From: Akkermansia muciniphila | GTDB lineage: Bacteria; Verrucomicrobiota; Verrucomicrobiia; Verrucomicrobiales; Akkermansiaceae | Direction: 5' to 3' | Length of the DNA: 36,839 nt | Assembly: GCA_945901795.1 (NCBI GenBank) | Contig: CAMDLP010000030.1 | Coordinates: 1-36,839 of the forward strand | In this document: positions 8,401 through 16,420 of the stretch, one piece after another | How positions within the stretch are numbered: position 1 is the first letter of the stretch | How the letters are laid out: each line of letters starts with the position of its first letter | The notes under the pieces: model-generated | The model's input: the letters and a program-made list of their open reading frames with translations, nothing else | Told to the model about the DNA's origin: nothing | Database searches by the model: none | Made by a program: the position numbers and the translations under genes

Positions 8401-11199
8401 GCCACCGTCACCCATTTCCATGTCTATGGAACCCACGAATTCCCGTGGCTCTATGAAGACGGCTTGCGTGTGAAAATGGTCGCCGAGAAGAAATCCTACA
8501 AGCCCGGCGAGACCGCGCGCCTGCTCGTCCTCACGCCCATCGAAGGCACCGCCCTCGTCACCGTGGAGCGCGAAAAAGTCCTCCGCACCTTCTCCGTCCA
8601 GCTCAAGGCCGACAAGCCCGTCATCGAAGTTACGCTCACCGCCGACGACGCGCCTAACGCATTCGTCTCCGTCCTCATCGTCAAGGGTGCCAAGGAATCC
8701 GCCCGCGAGCTCAAGGAGCCGCAGCTCCGCCTCGGCTACTGCGAACTCATCGTGGAAAACCTCCGCGACACGCTCGCCGTGAAGCTCGAAACACCCGCGC
8801 CGTCCTACCGCCCCGGCGACGAAGTCACGCTGACGGGCAGCATCAGCCTCGCCGACGGCAAGCCCGCCGCCGGCGCCGAGGTCACCTTTTACGCCGAAGA
8901 CGAAGGCACGCTCGCCGTCATGGGCTACGAGACGCCGAAGCCCATGGACTACTTTTACACGCCCCGCAACCTCGACGTGGAGTCCGGCACCTCCTTCCAG
9001 ACCTTCATCTCCGAAGACCCGGAAAAGCAATATTTCTCCAACAAGGGATTCTTCATCGGCGGCGGTGGCGACCTCGCCAAACTCGCCGATCTCCTGCGGA
9101 AGAATTTCGATCCCTGCGCCACCTGGGCGCCCGCGCTCGTCACCGATGCCGCCGGAAAATTCAGCCACACCTTCAAGCTTCCCGACACGCTCACCCGCTA
9201 CCGCCTCATCGCCGTCGCCCATCAGAACGCCGCCAGATTCGGTCACGCCGAGTCGTCCATCGTCGTGAAAAAAGACCTGATGCTGGAGCCTAAAACCCCG
9301 CGCTTCGCCAACCAGTCGGACACCTTCAACACGCAGGTCCTCGTCCAGAACGCCTCCACCTTCACCGGCACCTGGGAGATCAAATTCAGCACCGCCAGCG
9401 GCTCTGAAACTCCCTGCGCCGTTCCCACCAGCTCCACCACCGAGACGGTCACGCTTGCCCCCGGCGCGGCGACCACCGTCATCTTCCCCACCCGCGCCGA
9501 AAGCACCGGGGAAGCCGTTCTCACTTTCCAAGCCACTCCGGTTTCCCTCAGCGGCGGCGAGCTAACACCCGTCCTCAAACGCAATCTGTCCGACGCCGTC
9601 GAAGCCCGCTTCCCCGTTCAATACCCGATGCCGCTACTCCGCCAGATGAAGCTCGTCAATCTCGACAAGCCGGGCGTGAAGCAGGACCTCCGCAGCCACC
9701 TCGACGCGAAATTGCTAGACGGCAGCGGAGAGATCGACCTCGAATTCTCACGCTCCCCGCTCGTCGAGGCCGGCGGATCCGTCGATTTTCTCCTCCACTA
9801 TCCGTACGGCTGCATCGAGCAATCCACCTCCTCGCTGATCCCGTGGCTCACCGTGGAGGAACTCAGACCGGTCATCCCGAGCTTCGCGAAAATTCCGGAG
9901 AAAAAAGTCAAAACCGCCATCCAGGCCGGAGCCGACCGCTTACTCTCGATGCAACTGCCCGACGGCTCGTTCTGCTACTGGCCCGGCGGCACCACACCCG
10001 CACCATGGGCCACCGCCTACGCCGGCATGGGCCTGATGTTAGCCGCGGAAAAAGGCGCCAATGTCCCGGATTCCGCCATCGAGTCGCTCAAGAAGAACCT
10101 CATCGAAAGCCTGCGCGGCATCGCCGCCGAGAAATCCGCCCAAGCACTCGAAACCCACGCCCGCGCCCTGCTCGTCCTCGCGCTCGGCGGAACGCCGCAG
10201 CCTGCCTATCGAAACTCGCTCGTCGACCGCATCGCCGAGCTAACACCCGCTGCCCGCTGCCTGCTCGCCACCGCCATCGCCGCCGAGGAGAAAGGCAACC
10301 CAGCCAATCTCACCATCGCGAAATCCGTCCTCACCTCCAAAGTCGCCTTCAAGCTCAAGAACGACGATTGGATGCCCTGGTCCGCCGATGACGCCTACAA
10401 CCTCATCGCCTGGCTGGCCGTCGATCCCCAAGGACCGGAACCCACCAAGGCCCTCGACCGCATGCTCCACGAGCGCAATCCCTACGGCCACTGGCGCACG
10501 ACCTGGGCGAACGGCTGGAGCCTCCTCGCCATGGCCGGATACGCCGAAAACCAGCAACTCAGCGACCAGCCCGTCAATCTAACGATCGAAACCGCGACCG
10601 GCACGGAAACGATTTCCCTCACCCGGGATCAGCCCGCCGCCGCGCGTTCCTTCAAGCTCACGCCCGATCTCAAGCTCGCACTCACCGCCGACCAAAGCGC
10701 CTTCGTCCGGCTGAAAATCGCCGCCAAACCGCAGATCGCGCCGATCCAGCCCGTCGCAACTAACGGCCTTTCCATCGACCGCATCTACGAGCGGGTCAAC
10801 GCCGACGGCTCCGCGCAAATCCTGACAGAACCGCAGGTCGGCGACCTCATCCGCGTCTCGCTCCGCGTCACCCTGCCCAAGGACAACACGCGCTACCTCG
10901 TCATCGAGGACCCGCTGCCATCGCTTTTTGAAACCGTCAACACCGACTTCAAATCCCAGCGCGCCGCCGTCGGCATCCGCACCAGTGAGAACGATTGGAA
11001 CGTCAGCCACTCGGAACTCCGCAGCGACCGCGCCGCGTTTTTCCTCGATGAGGTCTGGCAGAAAGGCACCTACACCCTCACCTACCTCGCCCGCTGCACC
11101 GTCGCCGGCCAAGCCACCGCCCCGCCCGCCAAGGTCGAGTCGATGTATGACCCGGAAAATTTCGCCCTCTCCGCCTCACGGGTATTCACCACGAAGTAG
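5473..11199 (+). CDS. Bacterial alpha-2-macroglobulin family protein with thioester
   Basis: This 1908-residue exported protein belongs to the alpha-2-macroglobulin family (E. coli YfhM/ECAM group), which traps proteases in the periplasm. The ATG at 5473 opens a type I signal peptide (MKSHLPVIAAILSIPLAASA, cleavage after about residue 20). No lipobox is present, so unlike E. coli YfhM it is not obviously lipid-anchored. An MG2-type domain begins near residue 600 (FLFTDRSLYRPGETV). The A2M domain lies near 1190-1260 (ATWAPALVTDAAGKF, FKLPDTLTRYRLIAVAH). The thioester motif YGCIEQS has Cys at about 1447 and is followed by the alpha-helical thioester domain (LPDGSFCYWPGG, WATAYAGMGL) to about 1710. 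The C-terminal receptor-like MG domain contains GDLIRVSLRVTLP. The intact CxEQ implies a working covalent trap. PbpC, its usual partner, is not next door; a foldase gene follows after 22 bases. Confidence 0.95.
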   Translation: MKSHLPVIAAILSIPLAASAAPRLVVSTPSLVPESQIDLVIDSPAIAISELGKTTDNTWLDILPALPGKLRWKAQNIAQFIPAQAPAIGATYTFSIPKNHTHLDQSAVPAGKFATLTSDPFRVITANAPNRWSSDYSPSTGAWLIVFNDAVDPAAAAAFVSFSSNSGQRVAARLEPATVERAGYYANQYKPWAARFPNHVTPETTPESPAPNIIVATPVSPLPVGNGWEVSVLKNLPNLSTTARLAEDSGYEIGKIEPFKIADIKPRVAADKPRRVIIHLNQSAPEKLPADFLETCIEISPRPENLRAEADGREIELSGNFSDDDTYTVTLKPPFTSRGGLQLAGALAKKITFEHLKPHIAFPSEDVGQLANGNRKYRMLTLNLESARVRIKKLAGADLIRAFQGYRHFTGNGPNGESIRPTALVPYPLIVGTPVADLEIPLGNPIDTTKIITLNWDEVLPKDTRYGVLFVDASGKCHATCDTENRPTTQAILQLTDIGLAWKLTSQEAMIYAFSCDTGAPLPGVKLQLYGEDAAALESASTDASGLATIPRSEAVRHLHASLGADSYLTAFDSSLETVGLWHFPVRYTWNNPAEAPRKAFLFTDRSLYRPGETVRVKGIVRTQRGNAIEPAKPGPARVVIIDPTEKEIHTRPVTISENGSFDFTYPLPSGKTGTHLIRLEYPEELAEAAALEDQWQKQEALLASARFEIPLRVEEFRRNAFEVVQTIPTPAPGAANISVDLTAKYYQGQPVAAGQVKYFSRVTAQNPYPERFRDFLFGNHRTNDWAYWYHYFGYRDEEGSEAQISQNQGETLLSADGKASLSVAIPQAEFPTSREVVISSEVTDANHQTLTSAATTTVHPASVYVGVSRIDSLVRAGDAVPLKIVAIDPNGEPFPGAVKVTATLTREVNSAVKSRMDSGATTTRNNVEEETISTTELSLDPAASAGQGAALTVTPKSNGRHFLTLRGTDPDGRAFATVTHFHVYGTHEFPWLYEDGLRVKMVAEKKSYKPGETARLLVLTPIEGTALVTVEREKVLRTFSVQLKADKPVIEVTLTADDAPNAFVSVLIVKGAKESARELKEPQLRLGYCELIVENLRDTLAVKLETPAPSYRPGDEVTLTGSISLADGKPAAGAEVTFYAEDEGTLAVMGYETPKPMDYFYTPRNLDVESGTSFQTFISEDPEKQYFSNKGFFIGGGGDLAKLADLLRKNFDPCATWAPALVTDAAGKFSHTFKLPDTLTRYRLIAVAHQNAARFGHAESSIVVKKDLMLEPKTPRFANQSDTFNTQVLVQNASTFTGTWEIKFSTASGSETPCAVPTSSTTETVTLAPGAATTVIFPTRAESTGEAVLTFQATPVSLSGGELTPVLKRNLSDAVEARFPVQYPMPLLRQMKLVNLDKPGVKQDLRSHLDAKLLDGSGEIDLEFSRSPLVEAGGSVDFLLHYPYGCIEQSTSSLIPWLTVEELRPVIPSFAKIPEKKVKTAIQAGADRLLSMQLPDGSFCYWPGGTTPAPWATAYAGMGLMLAAEKGANVPDSAIESLKKNLIESLRGIAAEKSAQALETHARALLVLALGGTPQPAYRNSLVDRIAELTPAARCLLATAIAAEEKGNPANLTIAKSVLTSKVAFKLKNDDWMPWSADDAYNLIAWLAVDPQGPEPTKALDRMLHERNPYGHWRTTWANGWSLLAMAGYAENQQLSDQPVNLTIETATGTETISLTRDQPAAARSFKLTPDLKLALTADQSAFVRLKIAAKPQIAPIQPVATNGLSIDRIYERVNADGSAQILTEPQVGDLIRVSLRVTLPKDNTRYLVIEDPLPSLFETVNTDFKSQRAAVGIRTSENDWNVSHSELRSDRAAFFLDEVWQKGTYTLTYLARCTVAGQATAPPAKVESMYDPENFALSASRVFTTK

Positions 11200-11221
11200 C
11201 CCGAATCCCGTCTCACCTTCC

Positions 11222-12361
11222 ATGTTCCCACTCGGCAGATCCACACTCAAGCTCGCCATCTATGGCGCGGTCCTCGCCTATCTGGTTGCGGACCTTTTCA
11301 TTTTCACCGGACCGCTCCGCCAATCCATCGCTGCTATCAGGCAGCCGAAACCGGACATCGTCGCCCGCGTCGCCGGCCACCCGATCACCCGCAGCCAGCT
11401 CGATCGCGCGGTAAGCGAGAAACTCTGGCTCCAAGGAAATCCGGCCGCAGATCCCGCGACCATCCGCGGTGCCGCGCTGGAAGAACTCATCGACCACGAG
11501 TTGCTGCGCCTCCAAGTCAAGGAACTCGACCCGCCGCTCACCGTGAGCGACGAGGAGATCAACGAGCGCCTGCGCCGACTCGTCGGCCGGTTCGAGAGCA
11601 AGGGCGCGCTCGAAACCGCGATGAAATCCCAAGGCATTCCCAACGAGCGGGATCTCTGCGACCGCCTCGCTGCTAGAATCCGGCGGGAAAAGCTCGTCGC
11701 CCTGCGCGTCGGCGAGTCCATCAAGGTCACTGACGAGGACGCCCGCAAATGGTTCGAAGCAAACCAGCAATCCATCGCCCTACCCGAGCGCGTCGAGGCA
11801 CGCCACATTTTCATCCCAACGCTCGATCACCCGCCGGAAGAGGCGAAGCAGAAACTCGATGCCACGCTCGTCGAACTCACCGAAAAGAAGAATGACTTCC
11901 ACACTCTCGCAAAAGAAATCAGCAAAGATCCCGCCACCAAGGACAGCGGCGGCGCGCTCGCCTGGATGACCCGCGAGCGCCTGCCCGCCGATTTCGCCGC
12001 GCCTGTTTTTTCATTGAAAACTAACCGACCCGCGCTCGTCCGCACCAAGCTCGGCTGGCACCTCGTCGAAGTGACCGCCCGCAAGCCCGCCGAGCCGCGC
12101 GGTTTCGCGCAGGCGAAACCCGAAATCATCGCCGCCCTCGAAGCCATCAAGCGCCGCCAGGCCACCGAAGATTTCCGCAAGTCGCTGCGCCAAACACACG
12201 CTGCCGAAATCTTGATTTCACCGGGGAATCCAACCCCAGCTTCCAAGATCGCCCCGAAAAACGAGTCGGTCGATTGGCGCACCTTGCTAATCGCGGCCGC
12301 CTTGATCCTCAGCCCGCTGTTCGCCGGTTGGGCGCTGGCGAGACGACAATCCAAAAGCTGA
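11222..12361 (+). CDS. Membrane-anchored parvulin-type peptidylprolyl isomerase (SurA/PrsA-like)
   Basis: This 379-residue protein has a transmembrane helix near the N-terminus (about 10-28, KLAIYGAVLAYLVADLFIF). An SurA-like helical region follows (about 40-185; RVAGHPITRSQLDRAV, ALEELIDHELLRLQVKEL). The rotamase domain is at about 190-290, containing EARHIFIP, AKEISKDPATKDSGGALAWM and LGWHLVEV. A second hydrophobic helix lies at about 352-373 before a basic tail, so both ends are probably membrane-fixed with the isomerase domain in the periplasm. It should assist folding of exported proteins. The gene starts 22 bases after the macroglobulin stop on the same strand, which suggests co-transcription and perhaps a client relationship. 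No strong ribosome binding site is visible. Confidence 0.9.
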   Translation: MFPLGRSTLKLAIYGAVLAYLVADLFIFTGPLRQSIAAIRQPKPDIVARVAGHPITRSQLDRAVSEKLWLQGNPAADPATIRGAALEELIDHELLRLQVKELDPPLTVSDEEINERLRRLVGRFESKGALETAMKSQGIPNERDLCDRLAARIRREKLVALRVGESIKVTDEDARKWFEANQQSIALPERVEARHIFIPTLDHPPEEAKQKLDATLVELTEKKNDFHTLAKEISKDPATKDSGGALAWMTRERLPADFAAPVFSLKTNRPALVRTKLGWHLVEVTARKPAEPRGFAQAKPEIIAALEAIKRRQATEDFRKSLRQTHAAEILISPGNPTPASKIAPKNESVDWRTLLIAAALILSPLFAGWALARRQSKS

Positions 12362-12371
12362 CCCTGCGCGT

Positions 12372-12399
12372 TTGACATCGCCGCCCGGTTTTGGACACT
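12372..12399 (+). promoter_or_regulatory. Candidate promoter for the DUF3127 gene, possibly leaderless
   Basis: A perfect TTGACA (12372-12377) is followed after 16 bases by GACACT (12394-12399), a poor -10 match sharing A, A and T with the consensus. Transcription from it would begin close to the ATG at 12406, which would make the mRNA nearly leaderless. No Shine-Dalgarno sequence lies before that ATG, which fits. Confidence 0.35.
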
Positions 12400-12405
12400 C
12401 CAGCC

Positions 12406-12798
12406 ATGTACGAAACCGCAGGCAAATTGAAATGGATCGGCACCACCCAGAGTTTCGCGAGTGGCTTTACCAAACGCGAGTTCGTGGTCACCACGGCGGC
12501 CGACAAATACCCGCAGGATCTCAAGTTCGAGGTCGTGAAGGACAAGTGCCCGCTGCTCGATCCCTTCGAACTCGGCCAAGACGTACAAGTCAACTTCGAC
12601 ATCCGCGGCAACGAATATAACGGAAAATATTTCGTCAACCTAGCCTGTTGGAAAATCCAAGCGGCCGGAGAATCGGCCGCTCCATCCTCGGCATCAAGGC
12701 AACCCGCCGCCCGCGAGAGCGCGGCCCCGGTCAGCAATGAACCGTCCGCCGCCGATCTCCGCGGTGACGACGACTTCGATGAAGAGCCCCCCTTCTGA
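12406..12798 (+). CDS. DUF3127 protein, OB-fold-like, with SSB-type acidic tip
   Basis: This is a 130-residue protein. Residues 1 to about 85 match DUF3127: YETAGKLKWIG, FTKREFVVTT, YPQDLKFEVVKDKC, VQVNFDIRGNEYNGKYFVNLACWKIQ. The pattern is that of an oligonucleotide/oligosaccharide-binding beta barrel. A low-complexity Ala/Ser/Pro linker follows, and the protein ends in DDDFDEEPPF. Single-stranded DNA-binding proteins end in a similar acidic, Pro-Phe-tipped tail that recruits repair and replication enzymes. Family members are common in Bacteroidota and lack a settled function; ssDNA binding is an inference from fold and tail. The start at 12406 is an ATG; a TTG at 12391 would add five residues. 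It converges with map, 26 bases away. Confidence 0.88.
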   Translation: MYETAGKLKWIGTTQSFASGFTKREFVVTTAADKYPQDLKFEVVKDKCPLLDPFELGQDVQVNFDIRGNEYNGKYFVNLACWKIQAAGESAAPSSASRQPAARESAAPVSNEPSAADLRGDDDFDEEPPF

Positions 12799-12824
12799 CA
12801 GCCGGGCGAAATCCGCCCCGCCAG

Positions 12825-13673
12825 TCACCAAGGCGGCAGGCCCAGCATTTCCGGCAGGGCTTCTCTTGGCCGCCAGGTTAGAATCTCAGGGTCTCCGGAG
12901 GTGATCAGAACCGTGTGCTCGAAGTGGGCAGAAGCCTTGCGGTCATCGGTGATGACCGTCCAGCCGTCGTCCAGAATGCGGACGGAAGGCACGCCGGCGT
13001 TGACCATCGGCTCGATGGCCAGGGTCATGCCGGGCATCAGTGTAGGCGACTTGCCTTGCGGGCGGTAGTTAGGAACCTGCGGTTCCTCGTGGAGACGGCG
13101 GCCCACCCCGTGGCCCACGAACTCGCGGACGATGCTGAATCCATGGGGTTTTGCGAACGCTTCCACCGACCCACAAAGATCGGCGAGCTTTCTGCCGGCG
13201 CGGGCGTATTTGATAGCTTCGAACAAGGACTGCTCGGTCACTGCGAGAAGCCGCTTCGTTTCTAGCGGAATATCTCCCGCCGCCACGGTGGTCGCGTTGT
13301 CGCCGATGAAGCCGCTTTTGACGATGCCGACATCGATCTTCACGATGTCGCCGGGCAGGATCTTGCGGGCTCCGCCGATGCCGTGGACGACTTCCTCGTT
13401 GACGGAAATACAGGTGTAGCCGGGGAAGCCGCGGTAGCCAAGAAACGCGCTTTTGCAATCGAACTCGCGCATCATCTCCGCGGCTAACTGGTCGATCTCG
13501 CCGGTGGTGCGGCCCGGCGCGACCTCCTTGGCGAGCGCCTGTAGAATGGTGGAAGCGATGGCACCAGCCTTGCGCATGAACTCGATTTCACGCGGTGATT
13601 TGATCGGGATGCGGGTTCTGCGGGACACGATGTTATAACAGAAATTGAGGATTGAGTTTTTCAAGCGGGACAA
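12825..13673 (-). CDS. map: Methionine aminopeptidase, type I
   Basis: The enzyme removes the N-terminal Met from nascent proteins. The five metal ligands are visible in KIDVG (Asp), FIGDNATTV (Asp), VGHGVGRRLHEEP (His), LAIEPMV (Glu) and AHFEHTVL (Glu). The substrate-side motif FPGYTCISVNEEVVHGI is also typical. It lacks the N-terminal zinc-finger extension of some type I enzymes. At 282 residues from the ATG at 13673 it is a little long; a GTG at 13628 would give 267. The ATG overlaps the end of adk by 13 bases, consistent with coupling. It is the last gene of the ribosomal operon; infA, rpmJ, rpsM, rpsK, rpoA and rplQ do not follow. Confidence 0.95.
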   Translation of the reverse strand: MSRLKNSILNFCYNIVSRRTRIPIKSPREIEFMRKAGAIASTILQALAKEVAPGRTTGEIDQLAAEMMREFDCKSAFLGYRGFPGYTCISVNEEVVHGIGGARKILPGDIVKIDVGIVKSGFIGDNATTVAAGDIPLETKRLLAVTEQSLFEAIKYARAGRKLADLCGSVEAFAKPHGFSIVREFVGHGVGRRLHEEPQVPNYRPQGKSPTLMPGMTLAIEPMVNAGVPSVRILDDGWTVITDDRKASAHFEHTVLITSGDPEILTWRPREALPEMLGLPPW

Positions 13674-14326
13674 GCCGGGAAAAGTTGAAGCAGCCGGGCC
13701 GCTACTTCACCCTCGGGGGTCGTCGCATCGCAAGAAGAAAGAAGATCCGCTTGCCGATAGTAACCGATCACCGGTTGAGTAAGATTCACAAACTCGGCAT
13801 GGCGACTGCGGAAATTCTCCTCGCTGTCGTCGGCGCGCGAGCCGGCGGAACTGCCGCAAACCGGGCACTCGCCGCCACTTGTTAGGTGGCCGCGCTGGCC
13901 GGACCAGCGACACTCCGGGCACTCCACGCGGTTTTGAATGCGGGCGAGAAGCTGGTCGAACGGAACTTCCAAGGAGACCGCCGCGTCGAGTTTCAATCCG
14001 TGCCGCGCCAGCCAGTCGTCGAGGAAAACCGCCTGTGGCAGGCTGCGGGGAAAGCCATCGAGCACCCAGCCGCTGGACTGGCGGGAGAGCCAGTCGGCGA
14101 GGATCGGACACATCAAGTCGTCCGGCAGATATTCCCCCCGGGCGAGGATGGGCTCGGCTTGTTTCCCCAAGTCGGATCCCATCTCCATCTGCTCCCGGAG
14201 CAGCGCGCCGGTGCTGAGGTAGCCGAGACCGAGACTCGCCGCAAGCCGTCGTCCCTGGGTGCCTTTACCGGAAGCCGGAGGCCCTAGCAGGACAACGCGG
14301 AGCGGTTTGGCGGCGGGAGCGATCAA
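13661..14326 (-). CDS. adk: Adenylate kinase with zinc-binding LID
   Basis: This 221-residue enzyme interconverts ATP plus AMP and two ADP. The P-loop is GPPASGKGTQG, the AMP-binding segment YLSTGALLREQ, and DGFPRSLPQA is the standard NMP-domain motif. The LID holds four cysteines in two CPxC pairs (VECPECRW and ECPVCGSS), so it should bind structural zinc. SRADDSEENFRSR is the LID arginine/aspartate motif. The start is a TTG at 14326 that shares two bases with the TGA stop of secY, so the two are probably translationally coupled. The secY-adk-map order is the classic spc-operon end. Confidence 0.95.
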   Translation of the reverse strand: MIAPAAKPLRVVLLGPPASGKGTQGRRLAASLGLGYLSTGALLREQMEMGSDLGKQAEPILARGEYLPDDLMCPILADWLSRQSSGWVLDGFPRSLPQAVFLDDWLARHGLKLDAAVSLEVPFDQLLARIQNRVECPECRWSGQRGHLTSGGECPVCGSSAGSRADDSEENFRSRHAEFVNLTQPVIGYYRQADLLSSCDATTPEGEVAARLLQLFPACPA

Positions 14327-15831
14327 TGGGCGCTGTTGTAAATGTAGGCCGCGCTGCCGATCACGATCAAGATGCCGATCACAATCCAGAGATACAAAAT
14401 TGCTGTGCGGGGAGCAGCACCACTGGTCTGACTGAGTCGGTCATAGCGACCCTTGAGTTTTCCTTTGCGGAGGAAACCATCATAGTGCTTCTGAAGGAGC
14501 TGGGTTTCGACTTGGCGCATCACATCGAGCACCACGCCAACCATGATCAACAGCGAGGTGCCGCCGAAGAATTGAAGAACGAGCGAACCCGGAGGCAGGC
14601 CGACGGCTTTGCCCGTTAGCACTGGGAGGACGAACAACGCGACCATGAAGAAGGCACCGGCGAAGGTGAGGCGCGTCATAGTGAAATCCAGGAAATCCGC
14701 CGTTGGCTTGCCAGGACGGATGCCGGGAATATAGCCGCCGTTGCGCTTGAGATCCTCGGCGATCTGCGAGGGCTGGAACATCATGGCCACCCAGAAATAC
14801 GAGAAGAGGAAAATGCCGATTCCGCCGAAAATGTAGAACCACATGCCGCCTTGTGAGAATTGGCCGTAAAGTTTCACCGCCCATGGCTGGCCGGAGACCC
14901 CGGGAATCCATTGCAGCATCAGAGGAGGCAGCGACAGCACTGCGGAGGCGAAAATGATCGGCATGACGCCGGCGTAGTTGACCTTGAGCGGGAGATACTG
15001 GGTCTGGCCGCCGAACTGTTTGCGACCGACGACGCGCTTGGCGTATTGCACGGCGATCCGCCGCTGGGCCTGGGTGATCGCGATGGTCGCGGCGATGACG
15101 ACGAGCAACAACCCGATCATGACCACCATCCACATGGCTTTGAATGGCTCCACGGTTCCTTGCGAGGGAACAAAGTAATTCCATGCCTGGATCAGGGCGC
15201 CCGGCAGTGCGGAGATGATGTTGACCGTGATGATGATGGAAGTGCCGTTGCCGATGCCTTTTTCAGTGATCTGGTCACCGATCCACATCAGGAGAACTGT
15301 GCCTGCCACGATGGTGACAACGGTGAGAGCCATCCAGGTATAGGAGGGGTCCGGAACCAGGGTGCCGAATTTTTCAATCCCCTGCATGTAGGGAATATTC
15401 TCGGGATTGGTGAGGGATTTCGCGACGAAGAACCCTTGGACGACTGCGATACCGATGGTGATGTAACGGGTGTATTGCGTGATTTTCTGGCGGCCGCCGT
15501 CCTCACGGGCGAGGCGCGAAAGCTTCGGCACGACCGCAGTCATCAACTGCACCATGATCGAAGCGGAAATGTAAGGCATGATTCCCAGCGCGAAGATACC
15601 CGCCTGCTGGAGACCACCACCGGAGAAAACAGTTAGGAGCGCGGTAATCCCGCCGCCGGTGGTCGGGTCTTGGTTCTTCATGCTGTCCAACCACGCCTTG
15701 ATGACTGTGGCATCGACACCCGGAAGCGTGATGTGGACGCCCAAGCGGATGATGACGATCAAGGCGAGGGTGAAAAGAATGCGGTCCCGCAATTCGGGGA
15801 TTTTCCAAGTGTTGGTGAACGCTGAAATCAT
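14323..15831 (-). CDS. secY: Protein translocase subunit SecY
   Basis: This 502-residue multi-pass protein is the channel of the Sec translocon. Clear landmarks are LGVHITLPGVD in the first periplasmic loop, FALGIMPYISASIMVQL (TM2 region), LTRLAREDGG-like RLAREDGGRQKITQYTRY, GIGNGTSIIITVNI, QAQRRIAVQYAKRVVGRKQFGG and GGYIPGIRPGKPTADFL. It is about 60 residues longer than E. coli SecY (443). The extra length is in the early periplasmic loop (WLDSMKNQDPTTGG), a loop near TVEPFKAMW and the C-terminal tail. A strong hairpin separates it from rplO upstream. It overlaps adk downstream. Confidence 0.96.
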   Translation of the reverse strand: MISAFTNTWKIPELRDRILFTLALIVIIRLGVHITLPGVDATVIKAWLDSMKNQDPTTGGGITALLTVFSGGGLQQAGIFALGIMPYISASIMVQLMTAVVPKLSRLAREDGGRQKITQYTRYITIGIAVVQGFFVAKSLTNPENIPYMQGIEKFGTLVPDPSYTWMALTVVTIVAGTVLLMWIGDQITEKGIGNGTSIIITVNIISALPGALIQAWNYFVPSQGTVEPFKAMWMVVMIGLLLVVIAATIAITQAQRRIAVQYAKRVVGRKQFGGQTQYLPLKVNYAGVMPIIFASAVLSLPPLMLQWIPGVSGQPWAVKLYGQFSQGGMWFYIFGGIGIFLFSYFWVAMMFQPSQIAEDLKRNGGYIPGIRPGKPTADFLDFTMTRLTFAGAFFMVALFVLPVLTGKAVGLPPGSLVLQFFGGTSLLIMVGVVLDVMRQVETQLLQKHYDGFLRKGKLKGRYDRLSQTSGAAPRTAILYLWIVIGILIVIGSAAYIYNSAH

Positions 15832-15870
15832 GGCAGAGTGGTGGGAAGAGTGAAGCTTGGGCTATAAACA

Positions 15871-15902
15871 CGATGAGGAAGCGCGAGTGCGCTTCCTCAT
15901 CG
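15871..15902 (-). promoter_or_regulatory. Perfect 14-bp hairpin between rplO and secY
   Basis: CGATGAGGAAGCGC (15871-15884) and GCGCTTCCTCATCG (15889-15902) form a perfect 14-bp stem with a four-base loop. On the transcribed minus strand it is followed by TGTTTATAG, a poor U-tract. It could be a partial terminator, an RNA processing or stability site, or an attenuator that sets the ratio of ribosomal protein to SecY messages. It sits 24 bases after the rplO stop and 39 bases before secY. Confidence 0.6.
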
Positions 15903-15926
15903 GAAATCAGAGATCTAATGAAGTGA

Positions 15927-16379
15927 TCAAGCGGTAGGTTCGGTGACGGTGCCACCTGCTTTTTCGATCTTTTCACGAGCGGAAGCACTGGCATTATTCA
16001 CCACGAGGTGAAACGCCTTGGTGACTTCGCCAATGCCAAGAACCTTGATCTTGTCGTAAGTGCCGTTGACGAGGCCTTGGCCCTTAAGGGCGGCTTCGTC
16101 GATGGTGGCACCGGCGTCAAACAGATCGTCGAGCTCGCCGACGTTGAAAACGCAGAACTTGTCGCGGAAGTCGTAATTGTTGAAACCACGCTTGGGAAGA
16201 CGGCGATGAAGAGGCATCTGGCCGCCTTCGAAACCGACACGGGTGCCGGAACCGGAGCGGGCTTTTTGACCCTTGTTGCCCTTACCGGCGGTTTTACCGC
16301 GGCCGGAGCTTTCGCCGCAACCGAGACGCTTGTTGCGGTGCTTGGATCCCGGATTCGGGCTGAATGAATGAAGTTCCAT
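15927..16379 (-). CDS. rplO: 50S ribosomal protein L15 (uL15)
   Basis: This 150-residue large-subunit protein shows the family's Gly/Arg-rich N-terminus (GSKHRNKRLGCGESSGRGKTAGKGNKGQKAR), here quoted only as a landmark near residues 11-41, followed by GFEGGQMPLHRRLPKRGF. The C-terminal domain includes KVLGIGEVTKAFHL and ASAREKIEKAGG. It lies directly after rpsE with 41 bases between them; in most bacteria rpmD (uL30) sits in that gap. SecY follows after the hairpin. Confidence 0.96.
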   Translation of the reverse strand: MELHSFSPNPGSKHRNKRLGCGESSGRGKTAGKGNKGQKARSGSGTRVGFEGGQMPLHRRLPKRGFNNYDFRDKFCVFNVGELDDLFDAGATIDEAALKGQGLVNGTYDKIKVLGIGEVTKAFHLVVNNASASAREKIEKAGGTVTEPTA

Positions 16380-16420
16380 AATCTAAATGTTTCGTTGGTG
16401 ATGAAGTGGGAAACGGCCGA

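Noticed and set aside
8326-9531. 401-codon minus-strand open frame opposite the alpha-2-macroglobulin gene
   Set aside because: It is a GC-rich antisense shadow: Gly/Glu/Val-rich with no family motifs, and the plus-strand frame has clear A2M domains.
5473-11199. Apparent excess of CCTAAC for Pro-Asn and CTAAC for Leu-Thr in the macroglobulin gene
   Set aside because: A rough expectation from base composition gives a similar number of CTAAC sites over the window, so I could not show real enrichment by eye.
12804-12818. GGGCG/CGCCC hairpin between the DUF3127 gene and map
   Set aside because: Only 5 bp with no U-tract on either side; too weak to call a terminator, though it lies at the right place between convergent genes.
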